Assembly: GCA_050250795.1 (NCBI GenBank)
Contig: JBFWNZ010000223.1
Location: forward strand, 1 to 6,542
Length of the DNA stretch: 6,542 bases
Direction of reading: 5' to 3'
Origin: JBFWNZ01 sp050250795
GTDB lineage: Bacteria > Pseudomonadota > Alphaproteobacteria > UBA8366
Both the position numbers and the translations under genes were made by a program. Under the pieces are notes generated by a model. It saw nothing but the letters and a program-made list of their open reading frames with translations, ran no database searches and was not told the origin of the DNA. Each line of letters opens with the position of its first letter. Position 1 is the stretch's first letter. This document shows, piece by piece, positions 1 through 5,163 of the stretch.

Positions 1-104
1 GTCAGCGTCATCGCATACAGCAGGGTCGTCGTCGCCATGGTCACGAGCACGAGGCCGCGCTGCAGCTCGCTCATCGGCGGGGGATGGACATCCGCGGCAA
101 CCAT
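1..104 (-). CDS. N-terminus of a membrane transporter, probably MFS (partial)
   Basis: Only the amino-terminal end of this minus-strand gene is in the window; the rest lies beyond the left edge. Reading leftward from an ATG at 74 gives MSELQRGLVLVTMATTTLLY and then AMTLT. This is a short polar start followed by a hydrophobic helix, the usual opening of drug:H+ antiporter-type major facilitator proteins, where the first helix ends just before an NVALP-like motif (not reached here). An in-frame ATG at 104 adds ten residues (MVAADVHPPP), and a GTG at 113 is also possible. None of these starts has a clear Shine-Dalgarno sequence, so the start is uncertain. The gene is divergent from the cyclase-family gene at 259 and could share its control region. 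The family call is an inference from about 25 residues; another polytopic membrane protein is possible. Confidence 0.45.
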   Translation of the reverse strand, partial: MVAADVHPPPMSELQRGLVLVTMATTTLLYAMTL

Positions 105-258
105 GCCGATCACTGGGCTCGGGGTGAGGTGCAAGAATACCGTGCGCACAGGCTACACCGGACCGGCAGCCTGCGAGAACCCGGCGGCGTTGACGTCCGG
201 CGCGGCGGCGCAGAACATGACGGCAACCATGCAAACATATCGAGGGAGGATCGGTCGG
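105..258. promoter_or_regulatory. Divergent intergenic region between transporter and cyclase-family gene
   Basis: These roughly 150 bases separate two divergent starts and must hold promoters for one or both. A TTGACG at 190-195 fits a -35 element on the plus strand, but the hexamer 17 bases further on (GAACAT) is a poor -10. No clear operator dyad was seen. The plus-strand frame stays open through this stretch, but the translation is of low-complexity, non-family character, and the strong ribosome binding site lies just before 259. Confidence 0.3.
242..250 (+). promoter_or_regulatory. Ribosome binding site fixing the cyclase-family start at 259
   Basis: GAGGGAGGA lies 8 bases before the ATG at 259. 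It selects this start over the in-frame ATG at 37, whose extra 74 residues look nothing like the family. Confidence 0.75.
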
Positions 259-1278
259 ATGCCGAATCCACGCTGGACGCGTCGGCCGGAGGGATCGAAC
301 TGGGGGGACTTCGGTCCGGACGACCAGCGGGGACGCATCAACCTGCTGACCCCGGAACGGACGAAGCGCGCCGCGCAGGAGATCAAGGAAGGCATCAGCT
401 TCTGCCTCAGCCTGCCGTTGACCCTGCCCGGCAAGCAGGTCCTGAACAACCGCCGCAAGCCGCCCCAATTCCACGGCGTGGACCGGGACGGGCATGTCTC
501 CTTCGACCTGCCGCTCAACGCGATCAACCCGATGCACACCGACGTCAACTGCGACGATGCCGTGACGCTGTATCTCCAGTATTCGACGCAATGGGATTCG
601 CTCTGCCATATCGGATCGCATTTCGACGCCGATGGCGACGGCACGGCCGAGCGCGTCTACTACAATGGGTGGAACGTCCGCGATCCGAAGACGGGCAAGC
701 CGGTCTACGGCGATGTCGGGGCCTATGCGCTGGGCATCCAGAACATGGCTGAATCCGGTGTGACCGGGCGCGGCGTGCTGATCGACCTGCACGCCCATTA
801 CGGCGAGGTCCGCCACGCCGTGAACTATGACGACCTGATGCGCATCATGGCGCAGGACAAGGTCGTGGTGGAGGAGGGCGACATGGTCCTTCTCCACACC
901 GGGCTCGGCCAGATGATCGTCGACATGAAGGGCGACCCCGATCCGAAGCTGCGCACGGCCTGTCCGGTTCTGGACAGCACGGACAAGCGCATCCTGGACT
1001 GGGTGCGCGATTCCGGACTGGTCATCCTGGCGGCGGACAATCTGGCGGTCGAGCAATCGACCCAACTGCCGCGCGAGATGCACGAATGCGGGCCGGCCCT
1101 GCCGTTGCACGAGCTATGCCTGTTCAAGCTCGGCATCCATCTGGGCGAACTCTGGTATCTGACAGAACTTGCCCGCTGGCTGCGCGCGCATGGACGCTCG
1201 CGCTTCTTCCTGACGGCCCCGCCGCTGCGCCTGCCGGGTGCCGTCGGCTCGCCCGCGACGCCGGTGGCCACGGTGTGA
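259..1278 (+). CDS. Cyclase-family (kynurenine formamidase-like) metal-dependent hydrolase
   Basis: This 339-residue cytoplasmic protein belongs to the cyclase family (Pfam PF04199), which includes kynurenine formamidase KynB and related amide or lactone hydrolases that bind divalent metal through a histidine/aspartate motif. The family signature is seen as QWDSLCHIGSHFD around residues 111-123 (H117, H121, D123 as likely ligands), followed by DADGDG and YYNG. Further hallmarks are GRGVLIDLHAH (170-180), EGDMVLLHTG (206-215) and the carboxyl-terminal block LTAPPLRLPGAVGSPATPVATV split across 318-339, typical of the longer, roughly 300-350 residue subgroup rather than the roughly 210-residue KynB. 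The start is set by GAGGGAGGA at 242-250. No tryptophan-catabolism genes are nearby, so the substrate is unknown. The divergent transporter may move the substrate or product, but that is inference. Confidence 0.9.
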   Translation: MPNPRWTRRPEGSNWGDFGPDDQRGRINLLTPERTKRAAQEIKEGISFCLSLPLTLPGKQVLNNRRKPPQFHGVDRDGHVSFDLPLNAINPMHTDVNCDDAVTLYLQYSTQWDSLCHIGSHFDADGDGTAERVYYNGWNVRDPKTGKPVYGDVGAYALGIQNMAESGVTGRGVLIDLHAHYGEVRHAVNYDDLMRIMAQDKVVVEEGDMVLLHTGLGQMIVDMKGDPDPKLRTACPVLDSTDKRILDWVRDSGLVILAADNLAVEQSTQLPREMHECGPALPLHELCLFKLGIHLGELWYLTELARWLRAHGRSRFFLTAPPLRLPGAVGSPATPVATV

Positions 1279-1281
1279 GGC

Positions 1282-1314
1282 CGGCGGTCCGGCCGCTTTC
1301 CCGGCCGGACGCCG
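1282..1314. terminator. GC-rich hairpin between convergent genes, probable bidirectional terminator
   Basis: The arms are 1282-1295 and 1302-1314, pairing over 13 bp with a single bulged G on the left arm and a six-base loop (CTTTCC). It starts four bases after the stop codon of the cyclase-family gene and lies 18 bases past the stop of the convergent channel gene. Neither side has a U-tract, so termination may be inefficient or Rho-assisted, or the hairpin may protect mRNA ends. Confidence 0.55.
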
Positions 1315-1332
1315 CAAACCCTCAAGACCGAT

Positions 1333-2157
1333 CTATTCGGCCGCCGTCGGATGACGGGATGCCTGGGATTCGGCCAGCATCGCGCGGATATGCCTGACGT
1401 CATCCTCGATCCGCGCGAGGCGCATCTCGTTCGTCTCCTCGCTCACGATCAATCCCTGCTCCGCCATCTTGCTGCGGGCGTCCTCTTCCTTCGCCTGCTC
1501 CATCGCATCGACGATGATTCCAAACAGCAGGTTCAGCGTGGTGAAGGTCGTGAAGACGATGAAGACGACAAAGAATATCCACGCTTTGGGATGCACCTCG
1601 AGCACGTCGCTCGCGATATCCGGCCAGCCTTCCAGCGTCATCATCTTGAACAGCGTGAAGAACGTCGTGCCGAGATCGCCGAAGTGCTGCGGCACCATCT
1701 TGCCGAAGAAGTTCGTCCCCATGATGGCCGCGACGTAATACATCACCAGCAGGACGCCCGCGACGGAGGCGCCGCCGGGAACCGCCGCGAACATGCCGCT
1801 CACGACGCGCCGCATCGACGGGATCGCGGAAGCAAGGCGCATGAGCCGGAGAACGCGCAGAGCGCGCAGCACGGACAGTTCGCCCGTCGCCGGCATCACT
1901 GCGATCCCGACCACGATCAGATCGAAGACCGACCAGCCGTCCTTGAAGAAGCTGAGGCGCATGACCAGCAGCTTCATGACGATCTCGACGCAGAAGATCA
2001 CCAGACAGATATGGTCCAGAATCTGGAGCAGCTCCGTCGTCTCCGGCGACAGGTCGGAGATCGTCATCAGCCCCAGAATGATGGCGTTCAGCAGAATGAC
2101 GCCGATGATGAACCACTGAAACTTCTTGCTCTCGACAATCTGCGCAACGAGCCCCAC
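1333..2157 (-). CDS. Prokaryotic voltage-gated cation channel (NaChBac/BacNav type) with calcium-channel-like filter
   Basis: This 274-residue inner-membrane protein has the full single-domain layout of bacterial voltage-gated channels, which work as homotetramers. The segments are S1 about 12-31, S2 about 45-66 (E58, K62), S3 about 74-90 (D79), S4 about 95-112 with arginines at 98, 101, 104 and 107 in every-third-residue spacing, S5 about 128-150, pore helix about 162-173, selectivity filter TLEGWPD (174-180), S6 about 192-218, and a charged tail. The tail ends in a heptad-like stretch (about 243-264, NEMRLARIEDDVRHIRAML) that fits the carboxyl-terminal four-helix coiled coil of this family. 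Classical sodium-selective members have TLESW in the filter; here glycine replaces serine and an aspartate follows two residues after the tryptophan, as in calcium channels. Translation starts at GTG 2157 behind a strong ribosome binding site. Length and domains are complete. Confidence 0.93.
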   Translation of the reverse strand: MGLVAQIVESKKFQWFIIGVILLNAIILGLMTISDLSPETTELLQILDHICLVIFCVEIVMKLLVMRLSFFKDGWSVFDLIVVGIAVMPATGELSVLRALRVLRLMRLASAIPSMRRVVSGMFAAVPGGASVAGVLLVMYYVAAIMGTNFFGKMVPQHFGDLGTTFFTLFKMMTLEGWPDIASDVLEVHPKAWIFFVVFIVFTTFTTLNLLFGIIVDAMEQAKEEDARSKMAEQGLIVSEETNEMRLARIEDDVRHIRAMLAESQASRHPTAAE

Positions 2158-2164
2158 AGCCCCT

Positions 2165-2171
2165 CTCCTCC
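2165..2171 (-). promoter_or_regulatory. Strong ribosome binding site supporting the GTG start of the channel gene
   Basis: On the minus strand GGAGGAG ends 7 bases before GTG at 2157. This near-perfect Shine-Dalgarno match supports a non-ATG start. Confidence 0.75.
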
Positions 2172-2184
2172 GCGCAAGAACACA

Positions 2185-2190
2185 ATTTTA
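2185..2190 (-). promoter_or_regulatory. Possible -10 box of the channel gene
   Basis: TAAAAT on the minus strand lies 27 bases before the GTG start and would give a short leader that just contains the ribosome binding site. No good -35 is found 16-18 bases upstream, so this would be a weak or activated promoter. The assignment is tentative. Confidence 0.3.
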
Positions 2191-2340
2191 CCGATTCGCC
2201 CGCAGCCCACCCCTCAAGCGCGGGAAACATCCTGCCATCGCTTGCCCGACGAGAGGTTTCCGACGCGTCGCTTGGATGCGGCGCGCACATTTGGGGAAAC
2301 CGCCATGCCGACGGTCAATGCAAGACCATATTCATTTTTC

Positions 2341-2378
2341 GGAATTTCGCCATGCGTATATATGCAAGCTGAAATTCC
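2341..2378. repeat. 38-base near-perfect inverted repeat, possible operator or RNA hairpin
   Basis: The outer arms GGAATTTC (2341-2348) and GAAATTCC (2371-2378) are perfect complements. The inner part around TGCGTATATATGCA continues the symmetry to the centre between 2359 and 2360. Of 19 symmetrical pairs, 15 are Watson-Crick, two are G-T and two are mismatched (C-C and A-A). As DNA it would suit a large dimeric regulator; as RNA it could fold into a long hairpin on either strand. No T-run follows closely, so a simple terminator is less likely. Confidence 0.6.
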
Positions 2379-2573
2379 TATGTGCGACATGCAGCCGTGA
2401 TATATTCCCCTCAGCGCGGGAGTTGGGTACGACGCGCCACCGATCAGTTGCCTCCATTTCAGTGCTTGTCCAAATCGGCCGCCCGAGGGCGTCCGTGCGT
2501 ACGACTGTGTCGTGTCGAATAGGTGCTGGAATGCCGAGAGCCGCTGGTCCTTCGGTTCACTTCCCTCAAAACA

Positions 2574-2578
2574 CGGAG
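2574..2578 (+). promoter_or_regulatory. Ribosome binding site of the DUF4189 gene
   Basis: CGGAG lies 6 bases before the ATG at 2585. It supports this start over upstream in-frame ATGs such as the one at 2126, which would place the signal peptide far inside the protein. Confidence 0.6.
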
Positions 2579-2584
2579 ATATTT

Positions 2585-2944
2585 ATGAAGCGCAACCTGT
2601 TTGCGTTCATCTTTGCGGCTGCTCTCGGCTTCCAGGCTCTTCCCGCGCTCGCCGCGAGCGCGATCGCGGTTGACGACGAAGCCGGCGACGCGGCCGGTTC
2701 GGCCGGATACGGCGTCGGCGGCGGCGATACGGCGGCCGAAGCCAACAAGGAAGCCCTCAAGAACTGCCGCGAAGCCGGCAACAAGAGCTGCAAGGTCGTT
2801 CTGACCTATTCGAAGTGCGGCGCCTATGCCAGTTCCAAGAACGAGTATGGCACCGGCGAAGGGGCGACCGAGGCGGCGGCGAGCGCCGCGGCGATGGAAG
2901 CCTGCGGCAAGAGCTGCAAGCTGGTGGTTGCCGACTGCAATTGA
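2585..2944 (+). CDS. Secreted six-cysteine DUF4189-type protein
   Basis: This small exported protein has 119 residues. Residues 1-26 form a classical signal peptide: MKRN, a hydrophobic core FAFIFAAALGFQAL, and a cleavage region ALAASA near 22-26, placing the mature roughly 93-residue protein in the periplasm or outside. The mature part matches the DUF4189 pattern (PF13827): a GYGVGGGD stretch (41-48), a helix AAEANKEALKNC, then SCKVVL and KCGAYA. Six cysteines (61, 69, 78, 107, 111, 118) form two similar triplets, C-x7-C-x8-C and C-x3-C-x6-C, each preceded by an alanine-rich helix. This suggests three disulfides and an internal duplication. No catalytic residues are evident and the biochemical function is unknown. 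It is followed by a strong hairpin and so is probably transcribed alone. Confidence 0.8.
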   Translation: MKRNLFAFIFAAALGFQALPALAASAIAVDDEAGDAAGSAGYGVGGGDTAAEANKEALKNCREAGNKSCKVVLTYSKCGAYASSKNEYGTGEGATEAAASAAAMEACGKSCKLVVADCN

Positions 2945-2952
2945 CGTCGGGG

Positions 2953-2985
2953 ACGGACCGGCGGCACATTCTGCCGCCGGTCCGT
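2953..2985 (+). terminator. Perfect 14-bp hairpin after the DUF4189 gene
   Basis: The arms ACGGACCGGCGGCA (2953-2966) and TGCCGCCGGTCCGT (2972-2985) are exact complements around a five-base loop (CATTC). The hairpin starts 8 bases after the stop codon. It is followed by ATTCCTATAAG, not a strong U-tract. It is probably the terminator of the DUF4189 transcript; a 3'-end-stabilising stem in a joint mRNA with the next gene is an alternative. Confidence 0.65.
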
Positions 2986-2990
2986 ATTCC

Positions 2991-2996
2991 TATAAG
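2991..2996 (+). promoter_or_regulatory. Possible -10 box (TATAAG) for a leaderless TMEM43-like transcript
   Basis: TATAAG matches five of six consensus -10 bases and ends six bases before the ATG at 3003, so a normal start-site distance would put +1 on or beside the start codon. No Shine-Dalgarno sequence lies between. The matching -35 (around 2968-2974, in the hairpin) is weak. Confidence 0.35.
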
Positions 2997-3002
2997 CGAC
3001 GC

Positions 3003-4157
3003 ATGAGCAACGAGTTCCGAGAGACGGTGACGCGATCCTGGACCGAACGGGTCGCGCAATCCGTGGGCGGGGCCGTGTTCGGACTGTTCCTGTTCTTCGG
3101 CTGCATCGCGCTGCTCTGGTGGAACGAGGGTCGGGCCGTCGATCGTTCCGCAACGCTGGCCGCCGGCCGCAACCTCGTGATGTCGGTGCCGTCGGATCGG
3201 CCCGATGCCGGCAACGACGGCAAGCTGGTCCACGTCTCAGGAACGGCCGGCACCAAGCAGACGCTGGAAGACCCCGTCTTTCGCGTCAGAGCGCAGGCGC
3301 TGCGCCTCGTGCGGATCGTCGAGATGTACCAGTGGGTCGAGGACCGCGAGACCCGGACGGTCAAGCAGTTGGGCGGGGGAGAGCGCGAAGAGACGGTCTA
3401 CCGCTACCGGACGGAGTGGCGGGACGCACCCGTCGATTCCGCCGCGTTCAAACTGGCGGCGGAACACCGCAACCCGCCGATGCGCTTTCGCGGCAGCGCA
3501 TTCCAGGCTGCCGATATCGCGGTGGGCGCCTTCCGCCTCGGTTCCCGCTTCCGCGACATGCTCTATGGCGAGACGGATTTTCCCCTGGCTGACGCCGTCC
3601 AAGCCGGGTTGCCGCCCTCGCTTGCAGCAGAGTTCCAGGTTTCCGGCACGGAACTCGTCAAGGGCGATCCGGCCAGCCCGCAGGTCGGCGACCTTCGCGT
3701 CCGCTATACATGGATCGCGCCAACCCAAATCAGCGTCGTGGGCCGGCAGGACGGAGCCAACCTGGGACCGTACAGGACCAAGACCGGCACATTGGAACTG
3801 CTGTCGATGGAGGCCGCCGATGCAGACACGATGTTCGCGGCGGCCGAGGACGAAAACACGATCCTGACCTGGCTGCTGCGCCTGGGCGGCATCGTGTTCC
3901 TGGACGTCGGATTTGCCCTGCTCCTCGGTCCCCTGGCGCGCCTGGCCGATGTCGTCCCGATGGTCGGCACCCTGATCGGCGGCGGGATCGCGCTTGTCGC
4001 GGCAGTCGTCGGATTGGCCGTCGGGTTCACGACCATCGGCCTGGCGTGGCTCGCCTATCGTCCGGTGCTGGCACTCGGCCTGCTGGCGGTATCGGCCGCC
4101 GCGATTGCGGGCGCGATCGCCCTGCGCCGCCGCCGGACCGCTCCAAGCACCCCCTGA
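3003..4157 (+). CDS. TMEM43/LUMA-family membrane protein
   Basis: This 384-residue membrane protein matches the TMEM43 family (PF07787), known from the animal protein LUMA and from scattered bacterial homologues of undefined function. It has one amino-terminal helix (about 22-40) ending in LLWWNEGRAV (37-46), a family hallmark. A large soluble region (about 47-285) follows, with YRYRTEWRD (133-141), NPPM (157-160) and VGAFRLG (174-180). Three hydrophobic segments close the protein (about 288-310, 319-345 and 350-373), with a basic tail RRRR at 375-378. The large domain would face the periplasm if the N-terminus is cytoplasmic. ATG 3003 is the start that best fits the family; no clear ribosome binding site precedes it. 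It lies just beyond a strong hairpin and so may have its own promoter. Its role is unknown. Confidence 0.85.
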   Translation: MSNEFRETVTRSWTERVAQSVGGAVFGLFLFFGCIALLWWNEGRAVDRSATLAAGRNLVMSVPSDRPDAGNDGKLVHVSGTAGTKQTLEDPVFRVRAQALRLVRIVEMYQWVEDRETRTVKQLGGGEREETVYRYRTEWRDAPVDSAAFKLAAEHRNPPMRFRGSAFQAADIAVGAFRLGSRFRDMLYGETDFPLADAVQAGLPPSLAAEFQVSGTELVKGDPASPQVGDLRVRYTWIAPTQISVVGRQDGANLGPYRTKTGTLELLSMEAADADTMFAAAEDENTILTWLLRLGGIVFLDVGFALLLGPLARLADVVPMVGTLIGGGIALVAAVVGLAVGFTTIGLAWLAYRPVLALGLLAVSAAAIAGAIALRRRRTAPSTP

Positions 4158-4182
4158 GCCCGCCCGTCAGCCTATCAGCCCG

Positions 4183-5064
4183 TCAGCCGCGTGGCGGCAA
4201 GGGAGGCATGACCGTTTCCGCGCCGCGCGTCGGAATGTCGGTAATCACCATATGGCCCGGCGCATGCGTGATCGCGATCTCGGGCCGGGCGCGCTGGATC
4301 GCCATCTGCGGCGTTACCCCGCAGGCCCAGAAGACCGGAATTTCGCCCGGCCGGATCGTCACCGGCTCCGCCAGATCGGGGCGGCCGATATCGGCGATGC
4401 CGATGGCCGCAGGATCGCCCAGATGGACCGGTGCGCCATGCACCAGGGGATAGCGGGCCGTGACCTCCACGGCGCGGATCGCATCGGCCGGCTTGAACGG
4501 CCGCATCGAAACCACCATCGGGCCGGAAAACGGGCCCGACGCGACCGTCTGGATGCCGGTTACGTACATCGGCACATTCTTGCCTTCGCTCAGATGCCGC
4601 AGTTCCAGTCCCGCATCGAGCAGCGCCTGCTCGAAGGAATAGGAGCATCCGAGCACAAAGCCGACGAAATCCGAGCGCCACAGATTCGCGATGTCGGTCG
4701 TCTCGTCGACCAGCTCGCCGCGCCGCCAGACGCGGTATCGCGGCAGGTCGGTGCGCAGATCGAAATCATGCGCCAGCGTCGGCACGGCCGGGCTTCCGCG
4801 CTCCGAGACGCCGATCAGCGGACAGGGTTTCGGATTGCGCTGGCAGAACACGGCGAAGTCGAGCGCCATATCGGCGGGAAGGATCGCCAGATTGCCTTGG
4901 ACATAGCCCATGGCCATGCCGGCGGTCACGCCGGTATATCGGCCGTCGCGGATCAGCCGACGTGCCGCCCCCGGCGATACGGCTGCGGCCGAAAGTTCCG
5001 CGTCCCTGTCCGTGTCGCCCATCCGTCCGTATCCCGTTGTGGCGCCCGCGATGATCGGCGCCAT
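4183..5064 (-). CDS. DUF1445 / YcsI family protein (D-glutamate cyclase or putative hydro-lyase)
   Basis: This cytoplasmic protein of up to 293 residues belongs to the DUF1445/UPF0317 family (PF07286), annotated as putative hydro-lyases and related to the mitochondrial D-glutamate cyclase, which converts D-glutamate to 5-oxo-D-proline. Conserved blocks run through it: TAGMAMGYVQGNLAILP (47-63), FCQRNPKPCPLIGV (73-86), DLRTDLPRYRV (102-112), GFVLGCSYSFEQALL (135-149), NVPMYVTGI (163-171), GPMVVSMRP (181-189), HGAPVHLGDP (209-218), VFWACGVTPQ (244-253) and THAPGHMVITD (266-276). The family is usually about 260-280 residues, so the ATG at 5022 (279 residues) is an alternative to 5064; neither has a strong ribosome binding site. 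It converges on the TMEM43-like gene with 25 bases between stops. The exact reaction in bacteria cannot be read from sequence. Confidence 0.9.
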   Translation of the reverse strand: MAPIIAGATTGYGRMGDTDRDAELSAAAVSPGAARRLIRDGRYTGVTAGMAMGYVQGNLAILPADMALDFAVFCQRNPKPCPLIGVSERGSPAVPTLAHDFDLRTDLPRYRVWRRGELVDETTDIANLWRSDFVGFVLGCSYSFEQALLDAGLELRHLSEGKNVPMYVTGIQTVASGPFSGPMVVSMRPFKPADAIRAVEVTARYPLVHGAPVHLGDPAAIGIADIGRPDLAEPVTIRPGEIPVFWACGVTPQMAIQRARPEIAITHAPGHMVITDIPTRGAETVMPPLPPRG

Positions 5065-5163
5065 CCTGCCGCATGTCCATAGGGCTCACGGCGGTTCCGC
5101 TGCCCCGACCGGCATGCTATGTCGGCTTGTCGCAACGTTCACGGCATCGCCGAGGAACAGGAC
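5065..5163. promoter_or_regulatory. Divergent control region with a 17-base dyad
   Basis: About 100 bases separate the DUF1445 and TerB-J starts. At 5109-5125 lies an imperfect dyad, CCGGCAT-GCT-ATGTCGG, with six matching pairs per side plus G-T positions, centred on 5117. On the plus strand TTCCGC (5095-5100) and TATGTC (5118-5123), 17 bases apart, are a possible weak promoter overlapping the dyad. The dyad is seen directly; the operator role is inference. Confidence 0.3.
5152..5156 (+). promoter_or_regulatory. Ribosome binding site supporting the GTG start at 5164
   Basis: GAGGA lies 7 bases before GTG 5164, the start of MSIWGKLLGG. It favours this start over the in-frame ATG at 5119, which has no such site and would add 15 atypical residues. 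Confidence 0.65.

Larger units (their letters stand above)
2158..2584. other. 427-base gene-free region with AT-rich island between channel and DUF4189 genes
   Basis: This region lies between two divergent genes. Open frames crossing it are extensions or shadows of the flanking genes; none has family-like sequence. The middle part (about 2310-2415) is much richer in A/T than the rest of the window and holds a 38-base near-palindrome (2341-2378) and several ATGC half-sites. The right part (2415-2570) returns to high GC and has a small dyad ACGAC-TGT-GTCGT around 2500. The region probably carries the promoters of both flanking genes and may hold an operator or a small RNA. Confidence 0.6.

Noticed and set aside
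37..258. Amino-terminal extension of the cyclase-family gene from ATG 37
   Set aside because: The extra 74 residues are unlike the family, overlap the divergent gene start, and a strong ribosome binding site precedes ATG 259.
1351..2400. Long plus-strand open frame opposite the channel gene
   Set aside because: Its translation is rich in H, D, R and Q and low in hydrophobic structure, the typical antisense shadow of a high-GC gene. The minus-strand channel is unmistakable.
2305..2400. Possible 31-residue peptide beginning at ATG 2305
   Set aside because: It has no convincing ribosome binding site and its frame runs through the palindrome. Nothing in the translation suggests a conserved peptide.
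2480..2515. Small dyads (CGCCC-GA-GGGCG and ACGAC-TGT-GTCGT) upstream of the DUF4189 gene
   Set aside because: Stems of five bases are expected by chance in high-GC DNA; they were noted in the intergenic entry only.
2126..2584. Upstream extension of the DUF4189 frame
   Set aside because: It would bury a clear signal peptide inside the protein; ATG 2585 has its own ribosome binding site.
2826..3002. Extension of the TMEM43-like frame into the DUF4189 gene
   Set aside because: The extension overlaps a better-supported gene and translates the terminator hairpin. ATG 3003 fits the family start.
4163..4188. Direct repeat of CCCGTCAGCC in the 25-base gap between convergent stops
   Set aside because: It is two short copies at the ends of converging genes with no hairpin or T-run, probably chance.
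5119..5163. ATG 5119 as start of the TerB-J protein
   Set aside because: GTG 5164 has a ribosome binding site and gives the expected MSIWGKLLGG start. The ATG also lies within the dyad.
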